From: Mixta mediterraneensis
GTDB lineage: Bacteria; Pseudomonadota; Gammaproteobacteria; Enterobacterales; Enterobacteriaceae
Assembly (NCBI RefSeq): GCF_014946725.1
Contig: NZ_JACFXY010000008.1
Span: forward strand, 124,001 to 188,000
Length of the DNA stretch: 64,000 nt
Reading direction: 5' to 3'
Shown here piece by piece: positions 44,177-53,007 of the stretch (the stretch's first letter is position 1; each line of letters begins with the position of its first letter). The position numbers were made by a program, and so were the translations under genes. Below the pieces are notes generated by a model. The model ran no database searches. It was not told the origin of the DNA and saw only the letters and a program-made list of their open reading frames with translations.

Positions 44177-45136
44177 ATGTTTGCTGGCGTAATGTTTGCC
44201 CTTACCGCAGGTTTGATGTGGGGATTGATTTTTGTCGGCCCGCTGCTGGTGCCGGATTATCCCGGCACGCTTCAGTCTGCGGGGCGTTATGTGGCATTTG
44301 GCTTGATTGCATTGCCGCTGGCCTGGCACGATCGCCAACGCCTGCGCAAACTGGCCTCTGCCGATTGGCGTGAAGCGCTGAAACTCTCTCTGGTCGGAAA
44401 TTTGCTCTATTACGCTTTTCTTGCCAGTGCGATCCAGCGTACCGGTGCGCCAGTATCAACCATGATTATCGGCACATTACCCGTGGTTATCGCAGTGACA
44501 GCCAACTGGCGTTACGGTCACCTTGAAGGGCGACTTTCCTGGCGACGCTTAATTCCTGCATTAATTGTTATCGCGGCGGGGTTGTTATGCGTAAACGTGG
44601 CAGAGTTACATGGAAAGGAAGCAGGCTTTGCATTCGGTCGCTACCTGACAGGCATTGCACTGGCGATCATGGCCGTCGTGTGCTGGACATGGTATCCGCT
44701 GCGTAATGCTCGCTGGTTGCGTACGCATCCACAGCTCAGGCCATCAACCTGGGCCACAGCGCAGGGTGTAGTCACATTGCCGCTGGCGTTAATCATGTAT
44801 GGCTTCGTCAGTGTACAACTCACCTGGCAACGCCCCGACTTTGATTTACCTTTCGGCCCTCATCCCGGCGTATTTGTTCCACTGATGCTGACCATTGGCT
44901 TACTGTGCTCATGGCTGGGAACCTTATGCTGGAATGCTGCCAGTCAGCGTTTGCCAACCGTATTAATGGGGCCATTAATTGTCTTTGAAATCCTGTTTGG
45001 GCTGTTATGGACATTCCTTTGGCGCCAGAGCTGGCCGCCGTTGCTAACCATAACGGGCATTTTTTGTCTGATGGTGGGCGTGATTTGGGCCATGCGTATT
45101 AAGCCTGAAGCGCAGGTGGCTGAAATTAAGATCTGA
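44177..45136 (+). CDS. EamA/DMT-superfamily permease
   Basis: The 319-residue protein has about ten transmembrane helices in two related halves, the EamA layout: GVMFALTAGLMWGLIFVGP at the start, YAFLASAIQRTGAPVSTMIIGTLPVVIAV near the end of half one, and LGTLCWNAASQRLPTVLMGPLIVFEILFGLLW in half two. Such permeases export amino acids or other metabolites; the substrate is unknown. AAGGAAG precedes the ATG. No partner regulator is next to it. It is absent at this place in E. coli and marks the left side of an accessory segment. Confidence 0.85.
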   Translation: MFAGVMFALTAGLMWGLIFVGPLLVPDYPGTLQSAGRYVAFGLIALPLAWHDRQRLRKLASADWREALKLSLVGNLLYYAFLASAIQRTGAPVSTMIIGTLPVVIAVTANWRYGHLEGRLSWRRLIPALIVIAAGLLCVNVAELHGKEAGFAFGRYLTGIALAIMAVVCWTWYPLRNARWLRTHPQLRPSTWATAQGVVTLPLALIMYGFVSVQLTWQRPDFDLPFGPHPGVFVPLMLTIGLLCSWLGTLCWNAASQRLPTVLMGPLIVFEILFGLLWTFLWRQSWPPLLTITGIFCLMVGVIWAMRIKPEAQVAEIKI

Positions 45137-45770
45137 GCATTCGCGCTAGCGTAATAAAACCTGACAGCGCGACTCGCTGATTTTGCTGAATTTTAAGAAT
45201 TTACCGCCTCTCTTTTCCGCCTGTAGCGGCGAATTTTTCACCTTTTTTCTGTTCTTTATGCGGTTTCTTCATATTCTTCGCGCTGCGAAAACCTTTGCAG
45301 GGTGGGTTTTAAGCCTGTCTAAAATTTCTGTCGGGGATGTTTTGCAGCTGACAGGTGTATTAAAACCTCTCTTTTAATCATTGGTAGGGTAAAAATTTAG
45401 CAGCCAGCAAGGCTGAATCCGCTCCCTTTGTCCCTGTTTAACTCTCGCTGCTGCCTTTTTACGGTTTTCTGAGCTTGATAAAACAGCGGGTTAAACCAGT
45501 TTTTATTTCAGTTAAAAGAGAATTACGTCAATAAACTGCCGCTTCGTTTTTAATTAAAGGTTAATTTCCAGAATCTGATGTGAATATTTTTAGCGCATAA
45601 ATTCCGCTTAACGCATTAAAGTGATAAGCATCTATAAACTGTTCTTTTTGGATTATTCCTGGTGAAGTCTGTAACTTAACAGCTAGCGGTGGGTGAATTT
45701 TCGGCAATATAAAATTCGTGTAGATCCAGGCTAAACTGAGAAAAAACAAATGCTGTTTTTTTAACTTGTT
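45137..45770. other. AT-rich gap left of the IS5-type element; possible gene remnant
   Basis: No intact gene is visible. A leftward 62-codon frame at 45561-45749, cut close to the IS end, ends in EQFIDAYHFNALSGIYALKIFT, which recalls the terminal His-containing segment of SGNH/acetyltransferase proteins. It may be the tail of a lost polysaccharide gene. The frame has a stop just beyond the insertion site. The rest is low-complexity and A/T-rich. Confidence 0.4.
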
Positions 45771-45773
45771 TAA

Positions 45774-46642
45774 GAACCTATCCCAAAAGGAATTGTCAGA
45801 TCGTAAATAATGGCAATTTTTGAGGGCGAAGTATGGCGGGCAACAAGTGGCAGATCAGCGATGAACTCTGGGAGAAAATGGCTCCACTTCTCCCGGAACA
45901 TAAAACCCACCATCCGCTGGGCACGCATCGTAGACGTGTTGATAATCGTGCCGCAATGAACGCCATTTTCTTTGTGCTCAGAACCGGTTGCCAATGGAAT
46001 GCCCTGAATGCCACGGATATTTGCTCATCCAGCTCAGCCCACCGCCGCTTTCAGGAATGGCGGGATGCTGGAGTATTTGATCGCTTCTGGCAACACGGGC
46101 TGCTTGCCTGCGAGAAGCGGGATGCCATTGACTGGTCATGGTTGTCGATGGATGGCTGCATGACAAAATCGCCCCTTGCAGGCTCAAAAAAACAGGTCGC
46201 AACCCGACTGACAGGGGGAAGCAGGGAGTAAAGCGGAGCCTGATGACCGACGGGAACGGGCTTCCGCTCTCGCTGGCTGTCGCAGGGGCAAATACCCACG
46301 ACATAAAACTGGTTGAAGATACGCTGGACGCGCTACAGACCGGCAGGCCGGGTCGCAGGCTGCATCTGTGTATGGACAAAGGCTATGAGGCTGAATGGGT
46401 GGAAATTTGTTTGAAAGCTCGTCGTTATGAACCTCATATCCAGTCGGGGAAAGAGGAGTCTGAGGCAATTAAAAACAGCGAGTTCAGGGCTCATCGTTGG
46501 GTTGTGGAAAGAACGCATAGCTGGATGAATCGCTTTCGCCGCATACTGACGCGATGGGAGAAGAAAGTCGAAAACTACGAGGCGATGCTGCATTTTGCTT
46601 GCAGCATCATTGTCTGGAATAAAATCCTTTTGGGATAGGTTC
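45774..46642 (+). mobile_element. IS5-family insertion sequence (869 bp) with TAA target duplication
   Basis: Perfect 18-bp terminal inverted repeats (GAACCTATCCCAAAAGGA at both ends) bound the element. It is flanked by TAA at 45771-45773 and 46643-46645, a 3-bp TNA duplication as made by the IS1031/IS427-like part of the IS5 family. The repeats, the duplication and the A7 frameshift site are all intact, so it could be active. Confidence 0.88.
45833..46638 (+). CDS. IS5-family transposase made by -1 frameshift
   Basis: Two overlapping frames encode one DDE transposase. Frame 1 (45833-46231) starts MAGNKWQISDELWEKMAPLLPE and holds the first catalytic Asp in WLSMDGCMTK. Frame 2 continues from a run of seven A (46186-46192, read A_AAA_AAA_C) into TGRNPTDRGKQGVKRSLMTDG, and ends with ERTHSWMNRFRRIL (catalytic Glu) and IVWNKILLG at 46638. 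A -1 slip on the A7 run restores the normal family sequence (about 268 aa). This is a standard control in this subgroup, so it is not counted as broken. Confidence 0.85.
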
Positions 46643-46645
46643 TAA

Positions 46646-46887
46646 GTCAGCTTAACAGAATTGTCTGTGTTTAGTTCCATTGATTAGCAGGGCTGATTAA
46701 ATATTTAAGAAGCACCAATCTCATCGAAATGAGATTGGGCGGGGGGAAAGTTGCGTAGGAAGCGAGACTTTTGCTGTTGCGAATCAATTTTACCGCAAAA
46801 AAAGAAGCTTAACCGCAAAACCATTCATTAGTAATTAATGGTGCGGAAAGAGTAGCCACAAATGTCCTGTTAAAATGTATTAGTCGC
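46646..46887. other. Spacer between two insertion sequences
   Basis: A/T-rich DNA with a hairpin caatctcat-cgaa-atgagattg (46716-46737). No gene is visible. Confidence 0.5.
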
Positions 46888-48064
46888 GACTTGATCTGAC
46901 ACTGGACCTTGAAAGGTTGAGAGTTACCGGTTTTGATATGGGTGTCTAATCCTTATACAAAACACGAGGTAACTCTCATGCTTCATACTAACAATCCCAT
47001 CATCAAACACAAAGCCGGCCTGCTCAATCTGGCCGAAGAACTCGGTAACGTATCAAAAGCCTGTAAAATCATGGGGGTGTCACGCGACACATTCTACCGC
47101 TACCAGGAGCTAGCTGAAGAAGGCGGCATTGACGCGCTGGTTAATCAAAACCGTCGGGTACCCAACCTGAAGAATCGGGCCGATGAAGCCACTGAACGGG
47201 CGGTTGTTGAGTACGCCGTTGAGTTCCCGGCCCACGGTCAGCACCGGACCAGTAATGAGCTGCGTAAAAAAGGCGTGTTTATCTCCGGCAGCGGCGTGCG
47301 CTCCATCTGGCAACGACATGACCTGGAGAACTTCCGTAAGCGGCTGAAGGCGCTTACGGAAAAGGTCGCCAGAGAAGGCATTGTGCTTACCGATGCTCAA
47401 ATCGCCGCACTGGAGAAGAAGGTGCACGATGACGAAGCCTGCGGTGAAATCGAAACGGCTCACCCGGGTTATCTGGGGTCGCAGGACACCTTCTACGTTG
47501 GGAATCTGAAAGGCGTTGGCCGCATCTACCAGCAGACGTTCGTGGATACGTACTCGAAAATGGCTCACTGCAAGCTGTATACGAGTAAAACGCCGATCAC
47601 TGCAGCCGACCTGCTTAATGATCGGGTACTGCCGTTCTATGAGGCTCAGGGGCTGCCGATGCTGAGAATACTGACCGACAGGGGCACAGAGTACTGCGGT
47701 AAAGTAGAGCAACATGATTATCAGCTGTATCTGGCCATCAACGATATCGACCATACGAAAACGAAAGCGATGTCCCCGCAGACGAACGGTATCTGCGAGC
47801 GCTTCCATAAAACCATTTTGCAGGAGTTTTATCAGGTTACGTTCCGCAAGAAGCTATATGCAGACCTGGAGAGCCTGCAAATGGATCTGGACAACTGGTT
47901 GTGGCATTACAATAATGAGCGAACTCATCAGGGGAAAATGTGCTGCGGGCGTACGCCAATGGCCACGTTACTTGATGGAAAACGGGTCTGGGCAGAAAAG
48001 AATCTGAACCAGATTTAATCTGACAGACACCTGTATAAATAACCGGTAACTGTCAGATCAGGTC
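46888..48064 (+). mobile_element. IS481-family insertion sequence
   Basis: Imperfect inverted repeats bracket the transposase: GACTTGATCTGACA at about 46888-46901 and, reversed, GACCTGATCTGACA ending at about 48064 (13 of 14 positions identical). No target duplication is obvious, so the exact ends may be a few bases off. Confidence 0.75.
46978..48018 (+). CDS. IS481-family transposase
   Basis: The 346-residue protein has an N-terminal helix-turn-helix (GNVSKACKIMGVSRDTFYRYQE), a spacer helix region and an rve integrase core with Asp in FVDTYSKMAH, Asp in ILTDRGTEYCG and Glu in NGICERFHKTILQEF. The C-terminal ERTHQGKMCCGRTPM is typical of IS481. Complete length. The ATG at 46978 follows GAGG; a frame upstream to 46933 is open. 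It is preceded by an inverted repeat and is unrelated to neighbouring genes. Confidence 0.88.
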   Translation: MLHTNNPIIKHKAGLLNLAEELGNVSKACKIMGVSRDTFYRYQELAEEGGIDALVNQNRRVPNLKNRADEATERAVVEYAVEFPAHGQHRTSNELRKKGVFISGSGVRSIWQRHDLENFRKRLKALTEKVAREGIVLTDAQIAALEKKVHDDEACGEIETAHPGYLGSQDTFYVGNLKGVGRIYQQTFVDTYSKMAHCKLYTSKTPITAADLLNDRVLPFYEAQGLPMLRILTDRGTEYCGKVEQHDYQLYLAINDIDHTKTKAMSPQTNGICERFHKTILQEFYQVTFRKKLYADLESLQMDLDNWLWHYNNERTHQGKMCCGRTPMATLLDGKRVWAEKNLNQI

Positions 48065-48150
48065 TGAGCTAGTACATGTTAAATGATCTTCATCTCTTCT
48101 GGTAAGAACAAATCTCAGCTTTAAGTCCAGTAAAAGCGGTAGCATTGAGT

Positions 48151-48546
48151 TTAACGATTTTCTGTTCCTGACGGATAATGATAAACGCTACGGCTAATAT
48201 CCAGTAAACGGCAGCTGCGGCGGGTTCCGATGTCAAAAGTACTCTGTAAAAAGTTGACGGCCTGACGCTTTTCATTGGTGGTAAAGAAGTTTTTCAATAC
48301 GCTTTGTAGCATCTCCTTATCTGAGTGGAGCACCTGTAGTTCGCGGGTAAGATTCTGTAGTTTCTCTTCCAGCTCCTTGATCTTTCTTCCTTCTTTTGAC
48401 GACAGCCCAGAAAACTTCTTCTTCCAGCTATAGAAGGTTGCTTCAGAGATGCCAAGCTCTTCACAAATCTCCCTGACTTTAACGCCTGATTCAGAAGCTT
48501 TAATGGCATTTGTGATTTGATCTTCGCTATATCGTGACTTTCTCAT
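48151..48546 (-). pseudogene. IS3-family transposase remnant (OrfA plus start of OrfB)
   Basis: The leftward frame starts MRKSRYSEDQITNAIKASES and shows the IS3 OrfA helix-turn-helix (VREICEELGISEATFYSWKKKFSGLS), then a leucine-zipper segment. It runs on into the first part of OrfB (NEKRQAVNFLQSTFDIGTRRSCRLLDISRSVYHYP) before ending at 48151. The catalytic DDE core is missing, so it is dead. The nearby IS481 element may have removed the rest. Confidence 0.8.
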
Positions 48547-49074
48547 AAATGCGCTTACCTTTCTTATCGATTAATGGATGAGAATGACTTTAATAAATCC
48601 TGGCACTGCAAGTATTCTATTAATACAGTATTAAAGTGCTCGAATTGAATTGCGAAGGTTAAATTAAGATATTTGGAAGAAATATCATCATGGGATAAAT
48701 CTTATTTTATTCCGATCGGCTTAGCACGCCTTCCTGGAGAAGGGATTTTGATATAGATTCATCACATCCCAAATACGAAAAAAATACTACGTACATTGGA
48801 TATTTAGTATAACGAGCTTGATTAATATGCTGATTAAGTCTCTTAAAATACTGCGGTCATTTCAGCTTGAAATCGTTTCCACATCAAGTTATTCGCACCA
48901 AATATAATAAGAATTATCCTGAAATGATTCTCCGAAACATGCTCTTATTCTCATTTTTCGGACCAGTTTGGTTTGAAACTTTTAATTTTCGCCAGGTCCA
49001 CTGAGCGCTTATTAATTCGTTACAGGGACGTTGTACCGAAGCGGTTGTAGTTCAGTAATGCTAAGGAAGAATCG
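48547..49074. other. AT-rich gap before the flippase gene; no gene seen
   Basis: About 530 bp with a clearly lower GC content than the flanks, typical of the upstream region of polysaccharide loci. No convincing open frame or RNA was found. AAGGAAG at about 49062-49068 is the ribosome site of the following gene. Confidence 0.5.
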
Positions 49075-50331
49075 ATGAAATTGAGCGTAATGTCTAATGC
49101 CGCCTGGATGATGTCTGAGAAAATCATCTCTGTGTTTGGCGTCATATTTGTGACTTCTTACGTGGCTAAATCATTTGGCCCAACAGTGTTTGGTCAAATG
49201 GCGTTCTCAACCTCTTTATTTGCAATGGTGCAAACCGTTGCAATATTCGGTACTGAAACCATTCTTTTTAAACGCGTCAGTAAAAACGCGTCTAAAGGGC
49301 TGCGCCTGATGACCATTGCGCGCACGCTGCGGATGGTTTTATTGCTTCTGACTTCCGTTCCCGTGCTGATCTGGGTCTGGTACAACATGCAGGAAAATTT
49401 CCTGGCATTTGCACTGGCCTCATTTGTTGCGTCCGTTTTCGTCACACAAGACACTTTTAGCGTTTATAACAATGCGCGCCTTGCCTCGCGGCTAAACACC
49501 ATTGCTAATGCCGTTGGCATGTTGCTGAGCTTTACGATCAGTTTTGTTATCGCCTGGCTGCGTCTCAATCCGCTGTGGCTGACGCTGTCTATTGTGGCGG
49601 TAACGCTCGTGCCATACGTCATCAAGCGCTACAACTTTTATCGTGAGCATCAGGATCAGATGCCACCACGCGAAAAGCGTACCGCCTATCTACGCTATTT
49701 AATGTACGCCGGCCTGCCATTAGCGATCTCCAGCATCTTTATTTCGATGCAGGTTAAAACCGCACAAATGTTCCTGGCGGGCATTGCATCAGCACGTGAT
49801 CTCGGCCTGTTCGCCGCTGCAAATACCATTTCGGCTTCGTGGATTTTCATCCCCGTAGCGCTGATTACGTCGTGCTTTAGCGAGATATTCAGAGAGCGCG
49901 GTGATGTCGCTATTAAGCTGGCAGCACGGCTGAACGGCTATGTCATGGGTGTGTCATTGATGATGCTGCTAATCATTTCGCTATTCGGCGAGCAGATCAT
50001 CATTGCTTTATACGGTTCGGAATACACACAGTCAGGAAGTCTCATTACGTTGCTGTCGATTGCGACCAGCTTTTCGGCTATGGGGACTGTAGCCTATCGC
50101 TACATGGTAAAAGAAGGGGGTTTTAACTATTTGTTGAGGAAAATCATCTGTTTGATGGTCATCAGCGTGCCGCTTTCCTGGTGGTTAATCCGGGGCTACG
50201 GCATCATGGGGGCCGCGTGGAGCGTTTTCCTGTCAGAACTCTTGTCCCTTACCGTAATGAATTACTTCTTCAAGAACGGCGTCATTCAGAAGATTCAAGT
50301 TTCCTCACTCAACTACAAAACCTACAAATGA
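49075..50331 (+). CDS. Oligosaccharide flippase (Wzx/polysaccharide exporter family)
   Basis: The 418-residue membrane protein has about 12-14 helices and the MOP-superfamily pattern: MSNAAWMMSEKIISVFGVIFVTSYVAKSFGPTVFGQMAF at the start and LGLFAAANTISASWIFIPVALITSCFSEIF near 250. Such proteins flip lipid-linked sugars across the inner membrane for O-antigen or exopolysaccharide. It overlaps or abuts the next gene, so the two form an operon. No glycosyltransferases or Wzy are next to it, which suggests a partial or modular locus. Confidence 0.82.
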   Translation: MKLSVMSNAAWMMSEKIISVFGVIFVTSYVAKSFGPTVFGQMAFSTSLFAMVQTVAIFGTETILFKRVSKNASKGLRLMTIARTLRMVLLLLTSVPVLIWVWYNMQENFLAFALASFVASVFVTQDTFSVYNNARLASRLNTIANAVGMLLSFTISFVIAWLRLNPLWLTLSIVAVTLVPYVIKRYNFYREHQDQMPPREKRTAYLRYLMYAGLPLAISSIFISMQVKTAQMFLAGIASARDLGLFAAANTISASWIFIPVALITSCFSEIFRERGDVAIKLAARLNGYVMGVSLMMLLIISLFGEQIIIALYGSEYTQSGSLITLLSIATSFSAMGTVAYRYMVKEGGFNYLLRKIICLMVISVPLSWWLIRGYGIMGAAWSVFLSELLSLTVMNYFFKNGVIQKIQVSSLNYKTYK

Positions 50332-50339
50332 GGTCCGAT

Positions 50340-51290
50340 ATGCTCAAGTTGAAAGAAGAACTCAGAAGAAGTGTGCAGTATTTTATCAAGAAGATGCCCT
50401 GGTCTTATCAGGACCGCATCTACTACTTTCACAAGTTCAGAAAGCTGCCCAATCTTCGTCAGCCGAAGGTGTTCAACGAAAAGGTGCTTTACCGCAAATT
50501 TGTCTATGGCGATTACCAAAACTATGGTCGATTGTCAGATAAGTTTTGCGTACGCGAATTTATCGCTGAGAAGATTGGCAGTGAATACCTGATCCCGTTG
50601 GTACATGAAACCACTGATCCGACCACCCTGAACAGTTTGCCTTGCTGGAAGGGGACGGTGATCAAACCGAACCATGCGTCTAATATGGTGGAAATTCTGC
50701 TTGAGGAGCCGGACACGCTACGTAAGCAGCAGATCATTCATGACTGCTATCGCTGGTTAAAAACCGATTTTGCGAACGAAGCGCGTGAAATTCATTATCG
50801 CTACATCAAGCCGCGCATTCTGGTGGAGCAGTACATCGGTGATGGCAAAAGCGCGCCTGTTGACTACAAGTTCCACATGTTCAACAAGCGCGATGGCAAA
50901 TTTGAATATGTGTTACAGGTTATCTACAACCGTTGCCAGCCGCTGCTGTCAATGAATTTCTATGTGAATAACCTGACTGAAGCCTTTCATACGATTCGCG
51001 ATACCGGACTGGATATTTCCAGCGTTATGCCGTCGCTGCAACATGCGCTTGATATGAGCAAGAAACTGGCCAGTGATTTCGATTATGTGCGCGTTGACTG
51101 GTATATCCATGAAGAGCATATTTATTTCGGCGAGCTGACGTTTACTCCTGGCGCAGGTTTGGTGACAGGCTTAGATCGGGGGCTAAATCAGATAATGGGA
51201 GATATGTGGATTCAGGACTGCCGCGGAACACAGAGACCGGGCGTCACAGTACAGGATGTTAATATCCCTGCCATGTTGAAGAAAATTTAA
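50340..51290 (+). CDS. ATP-grasp protein, TupA-like
   Basis: The 316-residue protein matches the ATP-grasp_TupA family: FNEKVLYRKFVYG near 40, VIKPNHASN near 110, ILVEQYIGDGKSAPVDYKFHMFN near 165 and the metal-binding VRVDWYIHEEHIYFGELTFTPGAGL near 265. TupA-like enzymes ligate peptides or amino acids and occur in polysaccharide loci, possibly modifying a glycan or teichuronopeptide. The ATG at 50340 has GAGG six bases upstream; one at 50328 overlaps the flippase stop. The substrate is unknown. Confidence 0.82.
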   Translation: MLKLKEELRRSVQYFIKKMPWSYQDRIYYFHKFRKLPNLRQPKVFNEKVLYRKFVYGDYQNYGRLSDKFCVREFIAEKIGSEYLIPLVHETTDPTTLNSLPCWKGTVIKPNHASNMVEILLEEPDTLRKQQIIHDCYRWLKTDFANEAREIHYRYIKPRILVEQYIGDGKSAPVDYKFHMFNKRDGKFEYVLQVIYNRCQPLLSMNFYVNNLTEAFHTIRDTGLDISSVMPSLQHALDMSKKLASDFDYVRVDWYIHEEHIYFGELTFTPGAGLVTGLDRGLNQIMGDMWIQDCRGTQRPGVTVQDVNIPAMLKKI

Positions 51291-51306
51291 ACGTACACAG
51301 CAATAT

Positions 51307-51333
51307 AAAAAACCCCGCCAGGCGGGGTTTTTT
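51307..51333. terminator. Bidirectional terminator
   Basis: Perfect 13-base arms aaaaaaccccgcc/ggcggggtttttt with a one-base gap between them, between convergent genes. Confidence 0.88.
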
Positions 51334-51344
51334 ATTGGAAATTT

Positions 51345-51626
51345 TTAGGGCATTGGCCAGTCAGCAGGTGCCTGGCTCATCACCTGAATAAAGGCATTCT
51401 TCGAGATTTCCATAAAATTGTGCACATTTTCCATGCTCAGAGTAATCCCCATCAGGCCGGTTACAAACCAGCAGGTCATACCTAAGCCGATGCCGCCACA
51501 CATAAAGGCCATAACATGGTGACTGTCCTGACGGAGTTTGTTTTTCAGCGTGCTGGCAAAAAACATCATTACGGCGCTCAGCAATTCCCAACGCATTACA
51601 ATAAGACTGGTAGTTAACGTAGCCAT
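51345..51626 (-). CDS. yjcB: YjcB family inner-membrane protein
   Basis: The 93-residue protein begins MATLTTSLIVMRWELLSAVMMFFASTL, has two or three hydrophobic segments and ends QAPADWPMP, closely matching E. coli YjcB (MATLTTG..., ...TPPQWPM). Its function is unknown. It marks the return to the core order. A palindromic CRP-like site sits about 110 bases upstream of its start. Confidence 0.88.
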   Translation of the reverse strand: MATLTTSLIVMRWELLSAVMMFFASTLKNKLRQDSHHVMAFMCGGIGLGMTCWFVTGLMGITLSMENVHNFMEISKNAFIQVMSQAPADWPMP

Positions 51627-51731
51627 CGGCTCGACCTCAATAAATCAGTAATGATCCCTGACAATCTGCGGACATCACCGGCGGAGGAAAAGCATGCCAG
51701 GTAGTGCTTTTTCTCCGTCAACCCAAGGTCA

Positions 51732-51753
51732 TAATGTGACTTGAATCACATTA
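51732..51753. promoter_or_regulatory. CRP-like site upstream of yjcB
   Basis: TAATGTGA-CTTGAA-TCACATTA is a perfect palindrome in both arms with the six-base spacer of the CRP consensus. It lies in the 267-bp gap between yjcB and soxS. Confidence 0.65.
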
Positions 51754-51893
51754 TATCATCCGATTTTAATTTTTGAACAAAATTTGTATCTGGTATGGTA
51801 GAAAAAACTGCTGGAAGATTGAGCGGAATGCGGCGGGTGAAAAAAGAGAAGGAAAACAAAAGACAAGGCGCGCCCATAAGGACGCACGGCTAT

Positions 51894-52319
51894 TTAACGA
51901 ACGGGGCAGCACTCACCGGTAGTGCGTTGGGTAAAACTGGCGATATTTTCGCTGCAATCAAAGCTTAGCAGACGGGGACGTGCAATAGTCTGACGGCGCA
52001 TCGTATGACGATAGGCTGTCGGCGTTTGTGAAAACTGACGACGAAACACGCGTGAGAAGGTTTGCTGCGAGTCGTAACCATACTGCATCGCAATATCAAA
52101 TACCGGACGTTGCGTCTGGCTCAGCGCTTCAGCGGCCAGCGTCAGGCGACGCTCGCGAATATATCCACCCAGCGTTTGTTTCGTCACAGTACGGAACATA
52201 CGTTGCAGGTGCCATTTCGAATAACCCGATTTTGCTGCCACTTCATCAATGGACAAACTCTTGTCCAGATTTTGGTCAATCCAGTGCGTCAGGGTATGAA
52301 TGATCTCTTCTTGCATCAT
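51894..52319 (-). CDS. soxS: SoxS superoxide-response activator, with extended tail
   Basis: The AraC-family regulator has two helix-turn-helix units (VAAKSGYSKWHLQRMF and DIAMQYGYDSQQTFSRVFRRQF), as in SoxS/MarA. It activates oxidative-stress and efflux genes and is controlled by the divergent SoxR. The start at 52319 gives 141 residues; E. coli SoxS has 107. The extra about 34 residues after YRHTM hold three Cys (one in FDCSEN, two in GECCPVR). An upstream ATG at 52361 is unlikely, as it lies closer to the promoter. Confidence 0.88.
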   Translation of the reverse strand: MMQEEIIHTLTHWIDQNLDKSLSIDEVAAKSGYSKWHLQRMFRTVTKQTLGGYIRERRLTLAAEALSQTQRPVFDIAMQYGYDSQQTFSRVFRRQFSQTPTAYRHTMRRQTIARPRLLSFDCSENIASFTQRTTGECCPVR

Positions 52320-52453
52320 GGTCTCATCCTTCTGGTGATGATTTTCCCCGTCGTGCTTCATGTCTTATACCAGTAAGCGCGCTGCTTTCCTGAAATATGA
52401 ACGCGTTGGGGAGAATGATGGATTCGTTGTTCTGATGGGGAACGAGTATAATT

Positions 52454-52471
52454 CCTCAAGTTAACTTGAGG
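52454..52471. promoter_or_regulatory. SoxR operator (perfect palindrome)
   Basis: CCTCAAGTTAACTTGAGG is a perfect 18-bp palindrome in the soxS/soxR intergenic region and is the known SoxR binding sequence. Confidence 0.93.
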
Positions 52472-52482
52472 TAAAGAGCCAA

Positions 52483-52968
52483 ATGAAAAAAGATCGCAAC
52501 TACCCAAAACCGGTTTTAACGCCGGGCGAAGTGGCGCGACGCAGTGGCGTCGCCGTATCCGCACAGCATTTCTATGAAACTAAAGGGCTTATTTTCAGTA
52601 CGCGCAACGGAGGTAATCAGCGACGTTACAGCCGCGATGTGCTGCGACGTGTGGCGATCATCAAGATTGCACAACGCATTGGCATTCCGCTGGCTACGGT
52701 GAGCGACAGCCTGGAACACATTCCCGCCAATAAACGCATGTCAACTCACGAATGGGATGCGCTGACCCAGCACTGGCGTGAGGAGCTGGATAAACGTATC
52801 GAAACCCTGACTCGCTTGCGCAACGATTTAGATGGCTGCATTGGCTGTGGCTGTCTTTCAATGCGTGATTGTCCGTTACGCAATCCCGGTGACCGTCTGG
52901 GGCAACAAGGCTCAGGTGCGGTATTGCTCGACCCTGAACAGGGAGACAAGCTGCCCGAGCCTGAGTGA
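52483..52968 (+). CDS. soxR: SoxR redox-sensing activator
   Basis: The 161-residue MerR-family dimer has an N-terminal HTH ([20 protein letters not shown]), a dimerisation helix and a [2Fe-2S] site with Cys119, Cys122, Cys124 and Cys130 in [12 protein letters not shown]. Oxidation of the cluster turns on soxS through the 18-bp palindrome 12 bases upstream of this gene. All ligands are present. The GST gene starts 40 bases after its stop. Length is close to E. coli SoxR (154). Confidence 0.95.
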   Translation: MKKDRNYPKPVLTPGEVARRSGVAVSAQHFYETKGLIFSTRNGGNQRRYSRDVLRRVAIIKIAQRIGIPLATVSDSLEHIPANKRMSTHEWDALTQHWREELDKRIETLTRLRNDLDGCIGCGCLSMRDCPLRNPGDRLGQQGSGAVLLDPEQGDKLPEPE

Positions 52969-53007
52969 CGTCTATAATTGGCTGACACAACCTAACAGGG
53001 CATCACG

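Noticed and set aside
45183..45377. 64-codon plus-strand frame
   Set aside because: Phe/Leu-rich translation of T-rich DNA with no ribosome site or family resemblance.
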